Origin: Anaerolineae bacterium
Lineage (GTDB): Bacteria > Chloroflexota > Anaerolineae > Aggregatilineales > Phototrophicaceae
Assembly: GCA_022820665.1 (NCBI GenBank)
Contig: JAJEFB010000015.1
Coordinates: 62,001 to 126,000 of the forward strand
DNA: 64,000 nt
Direction: 5' to 3'
How positions within the stretch are numbered: position 1 is the stretch's first letter; each line of letters starts with the position of its first letter. A model generated the notes under the pieces. That model had not been told where the DNA came from. It saw only the letters and a program-made list of their open reading frames with translations, and did no database searches. Of this stretch, positions 52,060 through 60,401 are shown one piece after another. The translations under genes and the position numbers were made by a program.

Positions 52060-54309
52060 ATGTCGAAACTTACAGGCGATCATGTACAAGTTCTGGTTGA
52101 TGGCTATGACATCACCGGCGACAGCAACCACGTCAGCATCAATGAGGACCGCGATGTCTTTGATATCACTGCCTTTAGAGACAAGGTGCGCAAATTCGTC
52201 CCTGGACAGCGCATGATGGCGGTGCAGCACGCCGGCTTCATGAACAGCGGAGAGGCGGGATCGCATCCGGCGCTTAAAGGGGCGGATCTTGCCGGGCTGT
52301 TCTCGGTCTATGTGCGAGAGAATGCGGAACCGAAGGCGGGCGACCCGGTCTTCAGTATGCTGACGCGACAGGGGCGTTATGGCGCCTTGCCCCAAGTCAA
52401 CCGGATGATCCCCTTCCAGGCGGTCTTCGCCAATCAGGATGAAAACGGCGGTTGGGGGGTAGCCCTGACAAATCCGAGGCATATCATCGGGTCATCTGCC
52501 GGGGGCGCGTTGGACAACGGCGCTTCTACGGATGGGGGCGGCTTGGCTTGTCTGCATGTGCTTGACGCCGCCGCCAGCGATGCCTATACATTCAGCATTG
52601 AAGGTTCGGACAGCGGCGCCTTCGCCGGCGAAGAAAGCGTTTTGGCGACCTTCGCGCTGGATGGCGGGGCGCTAGGCTCCGAGCAGGTGAAGATCAACAG
52701 GATAATCCCTCGCTATGTGCGCTGGGTGGCCACAGCCGACCCAGCCGCGCGGGATCGTATCAAAGTCGCAATTTCGCTGATTCGGATTCACAAGCCAGTT
52801 CCCTTTCCCCAGGGATTGCTGGCCGACTTTAAGTTCGCATCGCTCGATCCGAATGAAGGAGAGCCGCCTTATCTGTTGAATGATAGTAGCAACCATACCG
52901 GCATTCGTTGGCTAAATTTGACAAAAACGGATGGCTTGAAGACAGACATTTCCTTAGAGGCGCTGATTTGGGGTACGGATGCCTCGCCTCTTCCCCACCG
53001 CCAACCTGAATTCGGAGGTTGGGAAGAGCATGAATGGGAACTTCTACCCGCGCTGCTGCCAAACTCTTCATTCTATATCCATCTGCCCAACAGCAATGAA
53101 ATCTTTGAGTTTGCCATGAACGCCAATACAGCGCTTGGTGATCGGTCCATGGGTTTTAGCGAAACCCTGCGTCCGGCAAGCATCGTGGCTGGCTCGCAGA
53201 TTCGCCTATTGGTTGCGAATAGCAATCAGGCGAGTCGAATCAAGAACTGGATCGCGGCGGGCAACCAGCCCGAGACTGTAGCCCCGCCCGACAAGCCACA
53301 GCCACCGAGCCTGGTCGCCGGCGCCAAGCGGGCCGCCGTAACGATCACCCCGCCTGCGCGAGGAGGGTCGCCTATCACAACCTATGAACTGAGCTATCGC
53401 GAGTCCGGGTCAACTGGATCACATACGCATGTGCCAAACCTCAACGCGCTGGCTCACACAGTGATGGGTTTGACCAATGGCACGTCCTACGAGTTCCGGG
53501 TGGTGGCCATCAATCGGGCTGGCAGGGGAGCGTGGTCGGACTACGCTAACATCATACTGCCAGCGCCGCCACAAGGGTTGCTGACTGACTTTGAGTTTTC
53601 ATCGCGTGATCCAAGCTGCAACACGTTGTTGGGCAATTTCGACCAAGTCACCGGTAGTCGCTGGTTGAATTTGACAAAGACGAACGGCAAGAATACGGAC
53701 ATCGAAGTACAAACAGTGGATTGGAAAACGGAGTCGCTGCTCGAGTTCAGCGGAGCGCTCGCGCAGGAGTGGCAGGTCATTCCTGCATTGTTGTCCAGCG
53801 CTTCGTTCTACATCTACTTGTACGGCGACGACCAGATCTATGAGTTCCCCATTTCATCCAACACCCTTAGCAATGGCGAGAGCTTGAGATTTGCTTCCTC
53901 ACCACGCCCGACAAGCATCGACTATGCTTCGTCGATCCGCGTTCTGGTGGCCGATAGCGGACAGGCGAATCAAGCCAAGGATTGGATTGCCGCAGGCAAC
54001 CAGCCGCAGGTCATAGAGCCGCCCGCCAAACCGCAGCCACCGACTCTGGCTGTTAGCAGCGGAGAAATTACTGCCACGATCACCCCGCCCGCGCAAGGCG
54101 GGGCGCCGATCACAACCTATGAACTTGACGTTCGCCACGGTGCAACGGGGCGATTCTATCTGCCGAATATTAACTCGCTATCTCACACCATGACGGGCTT
54201 GTCTTCCGGAGACTACAGGTTCAGAGTGGCAGCTATCAATCGGGGCGGCAGGGGACCTTGGTCGGACTACGCTTCCGCCACAGCGCAGAGTTCACGATTC
54301 AACGAGTAG
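52060..54309 (+). CDS. Tail-tube-like protein with two FN3 domains
   Basis: 749 residues from the ATG at 52060 (AGGAGGAG just upstream; an ATG at 52057 is too close). Residues 1-245 look like a tail-tube protein, similar to the next gene (LTGDHVQVLVDGYDITG, RDVFDITAFRDKVRKF). Then come two copies of a unit: an unknown strand-rich domain of about 150 residues (GLLADFKFASLDP, WLNLTKTDGLKTDI, LLPNSSFYIHL; later GLLTDFEFSSRDP, WLNLTKTNGKNTDI) followed by an FN3 domain (PPDKPQPPSLVAG to GRGAWSDYANI; PPAKPQPPTLAVS to GRGPWSDYASA). FN3 modules are common in phage tail proteins that meet the cell surface. Confidence 0.7.
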   Translation: MSKLTGDHVQVLVDGYDITGDSNHVSINEDRDVFDITAFRDKVRKFVPGQRMMAVQHAGFMNSGEAGSHPALKGADLAGLFSVYVRENAEPKAGDPVFSMLTRQGRYGALPQVNRMIPFQAVFANQDENGGWGVALTNPRHIIGSSAGGALDNGASTDGGGLACLHVLDAAASDAYTFSIEGSDSGAFAGEESVLATFALDGGALGSEQVKINRIIPRYVRWVATADPAARDRIKVAISLIRIHKPVPFPQGLLADFKFASLDPNEGEPPYLLNDSSNHTGIRWLNLTKTDGLKTDISLEALIWGTDASPLPHRQPEFGGWEEHEWELLPALLPNSSFYIHLPNSNEIFEFAMNANTALGDRSMGFSETLRPASIVAGSQIRLLVANSNQASRIKNWIAAGNQPETVAPPDKPQPPSLVAGAKRAAVTITPPARGGSPITTYELSYRESGSTGSHTHVPNLNALAHTVMGLTNGTSYEFRVVAINRAGRGAWSDYANIILPAPPQGLLTDFEFSSRDPSCNTLLGNFDQVTGSRWLNLTKTNGKNTDIEVQTVDWKTESLLEFSGALAQEWQVIPALLSSASFYIYLYGDDQIYEFPISSNTLSNGESLRFASSPRPTSIDYASSIRVLVADSGQANQAKDWIAAGNQPQVIEPPAKPQPPTLAVSSGEITATITPPAQGGAPITTYELDVRHGATGRFYLPNINSLSHTMTGLSSGDYRFRVAAINRGGRGPWSDYASATAQSSRFNE

Positions 54310-54351
54310 CAATCAGTACACAAACCAAAACACATAAAGGAGCAAGAAATC

Positions 54352-54789
54352 ATGGCATTGTCAGGAGATCACGTCATCGTAAAGATGGACGACAGCAGCG
54401 GTACCTTGCGGATATTCGCGGATGGGGACATCCGCAGCATTGACCTGGGACTCACCTATGATCAGTTCGATGTCACCGGCTTCGGCGACGAAGTGCACCA
54501 GTACATCAACGGGCAGTTGCGGGCGCCGGTGACGATTCAGGGTTATCTGACGACCGACGGCGTCAGCGGCACGCACACGGTCATCCAGGGCGCCTTCGCG
54601 GCCGGGAGCCAGGTCTCGCTGGAGGTGCAGGTGGGCGATAACGCGGCGCCGACCACGAACGATCCCAAGTACAGCGGTGAGTTCCTGGTGTCGAGCTACC
54701 GTCCGCAGATCACGACCGGCGGGGCGGTGATGTTCACAGCCACGCTGCAGCCGGCGACGGGCACAGCGCCGACCTGGGGCGCGGTCTAG
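54352..54789 (+). CDS. Phage tail-tube-like protein
   Basis: 145 residues; AAAGGAGC lies upstream of the ATG. Typical tube-protein pattern: an N-terminal strand pair (ALSGDHVIVKMDDSSGTLR), the acidic motif YDQFDVTGFGDEVHQYINGQ, then VTIQGYLTTDG and strand-rich repeats to the end (FLVSSYRPQITTGGAVMFTA). Its N-terminus aligns with the 52060 protein. No sheath, tape-measure or baseplate gene is nearby, so the tube may form a short or non-phage structure. Confidence 0.72.
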   Translation: MALSGDHVIVKMDDSSGTLRIFADGDIRSIDLGLTYDQFDVTGFGDEVHQYINGQLRAPVTIQGYLTTDGVSGTHTVIQGAFAAGSQVSLEVQVGDNAAPTTNDPKYSGEFLVSSYRPQITTGGAVMFTATLQPATGTAPTWGAV

Positions 54790-54815
54790 TCGACGGTTCA
54801 GCGTAAATCGGTTGG

Positions 54816-54856
54816 GGGATGCGCAGCGGCTTGTGACAGGGCGAGCTGCGCATCCC
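54816..54856 (+). promoter_or_regulatory. Conserved-loop hairpin, copy f (different stem)
   Basis: GGGATGCGCAGC (54816-54827), loop GGCTTGTGACAGGGCGA, GCTGCGCATCCC (54845-54856); a perfect 12-bp stem unrelated in sequence to copies a-e but with the same loop, so the pairing rather than the stem sequence is conserved. The following TTCACAAATTGACTTGAAGG resembles the tail of the other copies. Start codon of the metallopeptidase-like gene is 42 nt downstream. Confidence 0.78.
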
Positions 54857-54897
54857 TCGTTCACAAATTGACTTGAAGGCTTAGAAAGGAAGACATC

Positions 54898-56940
54898 ATG
54901 CCAACGCAAGGTAGTATCGGTGGCGGCAAGCCAAAACCCCCGCCAAAGCCCTACGATCCGCTATCATCGATACAGGCGCCGAAACCGCCACCAAAGCCCT
55001 ATGATCCGCTATCATCGATACAGGCGCCGAAACCCCCACCAAAGCCCTATGATCCGTTATCGTCGATACAGGCGCCAGCGTCGACAACGCCCATCAACCA
55101 ACCGGCCCCTGCAACGACTTACCAGCAGAACAACATGCTGAACCAAGACTTCAATTATGTCGTTGCGGGAGTTGGCGAGCCCAAGGACAAAAAGGAGGAC
55201 AAGAAGAGAGACGCCCTCGCGGCGGGTTCAGGCGAGCAAGCTATCCCCGGCTTCTCGGAGCACGAAGGAATACGCGATATCAGCGAAGCGGGGCTGACAG
55301 ATTTCGAGCCGGAGGAAGCGACTTCTTTGACCGGCTACACGGCTGTAAGCGAAGGGCAAAGACAGCATATTGATTATCTCTTGAGCACAGTGGATGATGA
55401 CTTGGCATGGGTTGCCTTGGTGGTTATCAAAGAGTATGGCTTGCCCTCCAAGGAACAGTACGCTGAGTATATGGCGCAGTTCGCAGGTTGGGGTTTGGAT
55501 GAAGAATCGGATCAACTAGCGCTGTCACTCCTTGACCTAGTCAGATACTCGGACTGGGATACCTTGTTGGACCGGGCAGATCCAGTGCCGGCAGAAGTTC
55601 TGAAAGATTGGACAGATAGACTGCTAGGTCCTGATATTAGACAGCAAAGTCTTTACAACCCCCTGACTTTGGCTTGGGAAAATGCCCTTAGCACAGGTGA
55701 TTCAATCGATGTCGGCATTTACAAAGCAGAAGTAGAAAAGAAATACGGCGTCACCTTCGCAAAGACTGATGAAGCGTCTGAGTGGGATCTCTTAGGGATC
55801 AGAATGGCTCATATCGCCTTTGACCTAGCAGCAAGAGCCTTTGGCGAGTGGGCGCGTGGGAAAGATATCTTTTGGGATGACGCCACGGCCTTCCGACGGA
55901 TCATGGGAGAAATAACATTGCTCAATTCTCATGAACTATCGCTCGATCCAGATAGGCAATACACCCCGGAGGAGCTACAGAATTTGCCAGTCGCAGCAGT
56001 CATCGGCCACGAAATACGTATCTTTAAGCACCCGTCTCAGCCCAGGACGAAATACATGATTCCAAATCTTGTACTCCATGAGCTAGGGCATATATTCAAC
56101 GCGAATGCCGGGCTAGGTGACAGAGAAGGCGCCGGCTCTATTAACCTGGCAGGCAATCATCCGCTAAACCGCATAGGTATGGGGGATCCTGTCCACCAAG
56201 TGCTACTAGGATCGTTAACGATCAAATCCGACATGGTTCCGGCCCCTCTGCCTCAGATCTATCAACAGATCGGAGCGCCGTCGCCAGATCATTTCATCTT
56301 TGACAAGGCGCCGCATATCGCGACTCAGATTCAATCACTGCAACAAAGTCTGGAAGTATATGATCCGGACGACGTTCCGTATGATAGACTGGTTGGCAGA
56401 AATGAAATCACAGCCGATGCCGTGCTAAACTGGTTTTACCATCAAAGCACCGGGGGACTGTATGGCTTCACGCCGGATTCAGCAGGTCTGAACTGGCAGC
56501 GGTTCATGGACCAGAATATGGATGAGGCAATTCGAAACGCGATTGTTCACAATGCGCTTGATGATCCGAATGTGATGAGATTCTTCGCCGAAGAGGGAAT
56601 ATTGCCACCGGTTATCGGGATTGGAACGATTGAACCCGAGATTGGTGCTGTCGTCCGATCAATTCCTTCGAAAGAAGGAAAGGACATCGCTAGCTTGCAA
56701 AAGGGCACAGAGGTCATCCTGTATGGACGGATTCAAGATGACGATGATGACCTCAATCATCTCTGGAACGCTGTTGGCATAAACGGCGTAAACTGGGTGC
56801 GCTACGATCTGGTTGACGAAACTTGGTTTACCAACGATCGTTCCATCACAAAGCAGGAAGCGAGCTTCGATTTTGATCCCAGTAGCCCATTTGAAGAGAC
56901 TGAGCGTTGGTTCTTACGGCTAGCGGCAATGCTCGGGTAG
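54898..56940 (+). CDS. Putative effector: proline-repeat, metallopeptidase-like and SH3-like protein
   Basis: 680 residues; GAAAGGAAGA precedes the ATG. Residues about 12-60 are three near-identical repeats of KPPPKPYDPLSSIQAP. A helical region follows (about 115-300). HELGH at 394-398 (in NLVLHELGHIFNANAG) is a zinc-metallopeptidase HExxH-like signature with Gly before the second His. The C-terminal 110 residues include an SH3-like segment (NHLWNAVGINGVNWVRYDLV) and an acidic end (DFDPSSPFEETERW). The end recurs in a decayed copy at 58195-58514. No signal peptide. The gene context (tail tube, partner gene) suggests a delivered effector; activity is inferred from HELGH only. Confidence 0.6.
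   Translation: MPTQGSIGGGKPKPPPKPYDPLSSIQAPKPPPKPYDPLSSIQAPKPPPKPYDPLSSIQAPASTTPINQPAPATTYQQNNMLNQDFNYVVAGVGEPKDKKEDKKRDALAAGSGEQAIPGFSEHEGIRDISEAGLTDFEPEEATSLTGYTAVSEGQRQHIDYLLSTVDDDLAWVALVVIKEYGLPSKEQYAEYMAQFAGWGLDEESDQLALSLLDLVRYSDWDTLLDRADPVPAEVLKDWTDRLLGPDIRQQSLYNPLTLAWENALSTGDSIDVGIYKAEVEKKYGVTFAKTDEASEWDLLGIRMAHIAFDLAARAFGEWARGKDIFWDDATAFRRIMGEITLLNSHELSLDPDRQYTPEELQNLPVAAVIGHEIRIFKHPSQPRTKYMIPNLVLHELGHIFNANAGLGDREGAGSINLAGNHPLNRIGMGDPVHQVLLGSLTIKSDMVPAPLPQIYQQIGAPSPDHFIFDKAPHIATQIQSLQQSLEVYDPDDVPYDRLVGRNEITADAVLNWFYHQSTGGLYGFTPDSAGLNWQRFMDQNMDEAIRNAIVHNALDDPNVMRFFAEEGILPPVIGIGTIEPEIGAVVRSIPSKEGKDIASLQKGTEVILYGRIQDDDDDLNHLWNAVGINGVNWVRYDLVDETWFTNDRSITKQEASFDFDPSSPFEETERWFLRLAAMLG
54933..55076 (+). 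repeat. 48-bp coding tandem repeat, three copies
   Basis: Three 48-bp units encode KPPPKPYDPLSSIQAP. Units 2 and 3 are almost identical; all three keep the segment TATCATCGATACAGGCGCC apart from one or two changes in the last unit. Edges are set to within a few bases. A repeat of this kind can expand or contract, altering the length of the proline-rich arm. Confidence 0.7.
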
Positions 56941-56950
56941 GAAGCAACTG

Positions 56951-58147
56951 ATGTTGTGGAAAACAATCGCCGCATTGATATTCGCATTTGCCGTCAGTGG
57001 CGCGCGCGGTCAAAACATATTGTGCGAGTATGAGTATGCCTGTTATCCCGATGGAGAGTTCTCCGCCGACAATGTTCACCGAATTCGGACCTTCGGCGGA
57101 GATGGCCCCTCACTAAAGGAAGCGAGATGGCACAAGACCGAACCCATAATCATTCTGCTGGGTTACTATTGCCCTGAACAATACACAACATGTCCCATAG
57201 ATGGGGATGGTGATTTATCTGTCTGGAGGGTCTTTAATGATGAAGTATTCGAAACGTATTTTGAGGCAATTGAAATAAGGGGCTGGAGTATCGCATACAA
57301 CATGCCCATCGACCAACTGGAACTTGTAAAGCACAAAATTATCCTCGGGACGAATGCCGGCAGCCTCTACTTTTTGGACATCGGCAATTGGGACATCGGC
57401 AAATGGGACACCGACGATTGGGAACGCCACCATCGGGACGCCGACATATGGGACGCCGACAAATGGGAACTGATAAAAGAAAAGTTCTCTTATAACATTC
57501 ACATCGCCGAAGGGAGTGTCAGTGAACTATTGCTGCACCCCTCTGATGAATGGCTGCTGGTCGCGATTGATCATGAGAGACTGTTCCGATTTGATCTCGC
57601 ATCGCACTCAGCCTCCGAAATCAAACTGCCAACGGGTGACGATCTATCGCTGGACGCTTTGGCCTTTTCCGATGACGGTCGACTCTTGGCCAACGGCGGA
57701 AACGGGGTCATCCAGATCTGGGACACAGATTCCTGGGTGGCTGGACCCCCAGCCGATTTAGGCGCCGAATCGCTAGCGAAATTGCTGTTTACGGATGATG
57801 ATTCCCAACTGATTGTCCTGAAGGATGCAACTGTCAGCCGTTGGTCGCTCTCCGGCAAAACTTTGAATCTGTTGCGAGAATTGCAATCACATCCGAATAA
57901 GCGTCCCTGCCATATCACCGATGGTGATATAAGCCCTGACGGGAGTCTGCTGATGACGGTCGATGACTGTGGCCAAATCCGGGCTTGGGATTTGACCGCC
58001 GATGCAGAAATCTTTATCCCGCAATTGGATTATTCAAATGAAAATAATCCAGGAACAGTGACCCAATTCAGTCCCGATGGACGTTTTCTTGCAAAAGGCG
58101 GCAAAAAACTTGGTTGGGGCTTGTTTTTCGTCTATCACTCAGCCTAG
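56951..58147 (+). CDS. Exported propeller-like partner protein 1
   Basis: 398 residues, starting 11 nt after the effector-like gene. A signal peptide (MLWKTIAALIFAFAVSGARG) is followed by a WD40-like repeat protein: LAFSDDGRLLANGGNGVIQIWD and SPDGSLLMTVDDCGQIRAWD are clear blades, with FSPDGRFLAKGG near the end. Residues about 140-172 come from a 15-bp minisatellite. Two cysteines near the N-terminus and others could form disulfides. A paralog (58504-59595) shares most of the blade sequences. Possibly a partner or immunity protein acting outside the cytoplasm; this role is not shown by the sequence. Confidence 0.7.
   Translation: MLWKTIAALIFAFAVSGARGQNILCEYEYACYPDGEFSADNVHRIRTFGGDGPSLKEARWHKTEPIIILLGYYCPEQYTTCPIDGDGDLSVWRVFNDEVFETYFEAIEIRGWSIAYNMPIDQLELVKHKIILGTNAGSLYFLDIGNWDIGKWDTDDWERHHRDADIWDADKWELIKEKFSYNIHIAEGSVSELLLHPSDEWLLVAIDHERLFRFDLASHSASEIKLPTGDDLSLDALAFSDDGRLLANGGNGVIQIWDTDSWVAGPPADLGAESLAKLLFTDDDSQLIVLKDATVSRWSLSGKTLNLLRELQSHPNKRPCHITDGDISPDGSLLMTVDDCGQIRAWDLTADAEIFIPQLDYSNENNPGTVTQFSPDGRFLAKGGKKLGWGLFFVYHSA
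57376..57465 (+). repeat. 15-bp minisatellite in coding sequence
   Basis: Six 15-bp units, such as GGACATCGGCAATTG and GGACGCCGACAAATG, encode degenerate five-residue repeats (DIGNW, DIGKW, DTDDW, ERHHR, DADIW, DADKW). The unit is in frame, so copy-number change would only lengthen a loop of the propeller. The paralog at 58504 lacks it. Confidence 0.75.
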
Positions 58148-58194
58148 TACAAACGCTGGTTCATTCATTTGAGGTAGAAACGATACGACAACAA

Positions 58195-58514
58195 TACAAT
58201 CAATCGCAGTGAATCGCGGCCAAGATGCGCAAATCCAGTAATCCCAAGCCGTTCGGTGGGATGAGGTTGCTGTGATTGGGCAAACCGTGGGCGGAGACAA
58301 CGGTTTTGATAAGAATTGGACAGCGATTATCTGGAATGGCAGAAAGCGTTGGGTGGCTTCATATCTTTTGACCACGACGGAAAATCAACCCGCGCAAGTG
58401 GACCAAGACGATCCGTTTTTCGACTTTGATCCCGGCAGCTCCGCTGAAGAAGAGTGGGATCTTTTCTTCGATTTGGCGCGATATCTTGGCGAAGGAGTGG
58501 CAAATGCTCAATAA
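58195..58514 (+). pseudogene. Orphan C-terminal fragment of a second effector-like gene
   Basis: The frame reads SIAVNRGQDAQIQ, an in-frame stop, then SQAVRWDEVAVIGQTVGGD, WTAIIWNGRKRWVASYLL and DPFFDFDPGSSAEEEWDLFF. The last part parallels the C-terminus of the 54898 protein (SH3-like segment, then DFDPSSPFEETERWF). There is no start for a complete protein. It overlaps the start of the next gene at 58504, as the first effector/partner pair is almost contiguous. Whether the part after the stop is translated is unknown; no start codon there has a good ribosome-binding site. Confidence 0.6.
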
Positions 58515-59595
58515 AATGGCTGTCATGTTTGCGTTTCTACTTCTCCACTGCATCAGCTACGCGCATGATGAATTGATGTGCTTTCGCTGGGATTATGAGA
58601 CTTGTGTGCCGGGTCCGGCCTTTTCCGCCGATAATGTCCATCATACCCATAACACGGTAGGCATAGATGGCGAAGGCTATCTCGAGGCGAGCTGGCATAA
58701 AACCGAACCATTGCTCGCGCTGATATCAGGCCGTAGGGCGATACCGGACTACGTGGATATCTGGCGACTGGAATACGTTAATGGGTATGCTACATTCACC
58801 GGAAAGAAGGAACCGCTCAGGTTCAACCACACCTATACAAAACTGGCTGTCACATCGGATAAGGCCGTCATTGGGACAATAAATGGCAAGCTTGAGTTTT
58901 GGGACTTGGAGCAAGACAAGTTCCTGTATGATCTTCAGATCAGCGACGATTGGGTCAGCGGCGGATGGGTCACTGAACTCTTGCCTCATCCAAGCCATGA
59001 CTGGCTGCTTGTCGTCACGAATTATCGGAAGCTGATTCGAGTTGATCTAAAATCGCAGGCTGTTGCAGAAATACAGTTGCAGGCGAACGAATTCCAGGAT
59101 TTTAACGCCCTGGCTTTTTCCAGCGACGGGCGTTTACTGGCCGCGGCCGGGAGCGGGATGCTCGGCATTTGGCATACAGACACTTGGGAAGCCTGGGAGC
59201 CGCGTCCCTTACCTGCGGACTCGGCGGAAGTGCTGCGCTTTACAGAAGACGACTCGCATCTGCTTGTCATTTCCTATGCCTCTGTCAACCGCTGGTCGCT
59301 TGTTGACAAGCGCCTGGATTTCCTTCGCAAGCTGGAACCCTATGCCGGCAGGCGCTATTGTTTCATCAACGATGGCGATATCAGCCCAGATGGGAGCCTG
59401 CTGATGACAACAGATGAGTGCGGTCAAATTCGCGCTTGGGACTTGGCTGCGGACGCGGAAATATACATCCCGCAATTGGATTTTACAGAACCCCCTGTTC
59501 GGGGAGAAATCATTCGGTTTAGTCCAGATGGGCGTCTCCTGTTTACCGGCGGCTCACTTGGTTGGGGTTTGTGGATCATTCACCAACCCGACTAG
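58504..59595 (+). CDS. Exported propeller-like partner protein 2
   Basis: 363 residues from the ATG at 58504, with GAAGGAG 8 nt upstream. Signal peptide MLNKMAVMFAFLLLHCISYA. The mature part parallels partner 1: SADNVHHTHN, LAFSSDGRLLAAAGSGMLGIW, GDISPDGSLLMTTDECGQIR, AWDLAADAEIYIPQLDF and FSPDGRLLFTGGSLGWGLWI. It lacks the minisatellite region, so it is 35 residues shorter. It follows only a decayed effector fragment, so this partner is an orphan. The preserved reading frame suggests selection for its own function. Confidence 0.7.
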   Translation: MLNKMAVMFAFLLLHCISYAHDELMCFRWDYETCVPGPAFSADNVHHTHNTVGIDGEGYLEASWHKTEPLLALISGRRAIPDYVDIWRLEYVNGYATFTGKKEPLRFNHTYTKLAVTSDKAVIGTINGKLEFWDLEQDKFLYDLQISDDWVSGGWVTELLPHPSHDWLLVVTNYRKLIRVDLKSQAVAEIQLQANEFQDFNALAFSSDGRLLAAAGSGMLGIWHTDTWEAWEPRPLPADSAEVLRFTEDDSHLLVISYASVNRWSLVDKRLDFLRKLEPYAGRRYCFINDGDISPDGSLLMTTDECGQIRAWDLAADAEIYIPQLDFTEPPVRGEIIRFSPDGRLLFTGGSLGWGLWIIHQPD

Positions 59596-59611
59596 GTTGG
59601 ATAGTCGATCA

Positions 59612-59827
59612 ATGCGCATGAGGAACAAAATAGCAATACTGTCTCCTTCTACGGATGCCAACACCCTCTTTGGATACGCTCAACGCAGCAACTTCGTCTA
59701 TCCAGATCCTCATGCAAACCGCACGCTATATGCCGAAAACATTGATCCAGTAAGAGTTTGGACCCAGCGTGACGAATCAGAATTCGCTAAAGACGCAAAA
59801 GGGAAGAGTCTTTATGCCCAGGAATAA
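59612..59827 (+). pseudogene. Short fragment, possible tip of a third effector-like gene
   Basis: 71 residues from the ATG at 59612: SPSTDANTLFGYAQRSNFVY, then PDPHANRTLYAENIDPVRVW and a charged end KGKSLYAQE. Composition is that of a real coding sequence, but no family is recognised and it is far shorter than the effector-like gene. Its 3' end overlaps the next partner-like start at 59814, repeating the tip-then-partner order of the two modules upstream. It may be an intact small gene. Confidence 0.4.
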
Positions 59828-60252
59828 CCCTGCGCGAATCATCACAACTCTGCTTTTTTATCTAACCTGCTTCCATTATGTCTTGCAAGCACAAGAGGGT
59901 GGCGCGTGGCAGACTATATCCATTGCGATGTCAAACAATGGGCGATATCTCGCCGTGAAATATGGTGAGAATCTCCCAAGATACCGAGAGTTCCATCATG
60001 GAATATAGATTTATGATCTTGAGGATTTGCTGTTGCCGTCTCAACATCTGGGAGAAATGCTGGATCCTGAGGCTAGAATGATATTTAGCCCAGACAGTCA
60101 GTACATTGCCCTCGGTGGGTATTACAGATTGTTGGTCTTTAACGTTGATGGCTGCTATCGGTCCTGATAGCAAGGTATGGATATGGAATATCAAATCAAA
60201 GCAGTTGCTAGTAACTCTGCCAGCGCCTCAGCCAGAGATTGTCGATCCTTAG
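59814..60252 (+). pseudogene. Decayed propeller-like partner protein 3
   Basis: An ATG at 59814 with GGGAAGAG upstream opens a signal peptide (ARIITTLLFYLTCFHYVLQA) and AMSNNGRYLAVKYGE, then an in-frame stop at 60006-60008. The same frame continues with IYDLEDLLLPSQHLGE, IFSPDSQYIALGGYYRLLVF and another stop; a shifted frame then gives DSKVWIWNIKSKQLLVTLPA. These are WD40-like blades, so this is a third partner gene with at least one stop and one frameshift. It marks the decayed end of the module array. Confidence 0.65.
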
Positions 60253-60319
60253 ACATCGTATAGGAAGAAGCAAAATGACAACACGCTGGACCATCGGCTT
60301 TACCGTGATCCGGCAGGGC

Positions 60320-60350
60320 GATGCACAGCGGCTTGTGACAGGGCAAGCCT
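60320..60350 (+). promoter_or_regulatory. Partial conserved-loop hairpin, copy g
   Basis: GATGCACAGC (60320-60329) matches the 5' arm of copy f with one change, and the loop GGCTTGTGACAGGGCA follows. The 3' arm is lost after AGCC. It looks like the 5' half of an f-type element, left at the end of the module array. Confidence 0.6.
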
Positions 60351-60353
60351 AAA

Positions 60354-60388
60354 AGAGAGCGATTCCATCGAATCGCTCTCTCTCTATA
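60354..60388. terminator. Strong terminator between the module array and the SPFH gene
   Basis: AGAGAGCGATTC and GAATCGCTCTCT form a perfect 12-bp stem (60354-60365 and 60370-60381) with a CATC loop, followed by CTCTATAG. Lies between convergent units, so it may work in both directions, though neither side has a long T run. Confidence 0.65.
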
Positions 60389-60401
60389 GCCACGCCGCGC
60401 A

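Noticed and set aside
48367..54856. Integron attC sites between the tail-like genes
   Set aside because: attC sites have variable loops and conserved RYYYAAC/GTTRRRY ends. Here the loop is constant, those ends are missing, the array genes are paralogs, and no integrase is present.
48489..60252. Complete prophage
   Set aside because: No integrase, terminase, portal, capsid, tape-measure or lysis gene is seen, only tail-like and effector-like genes.
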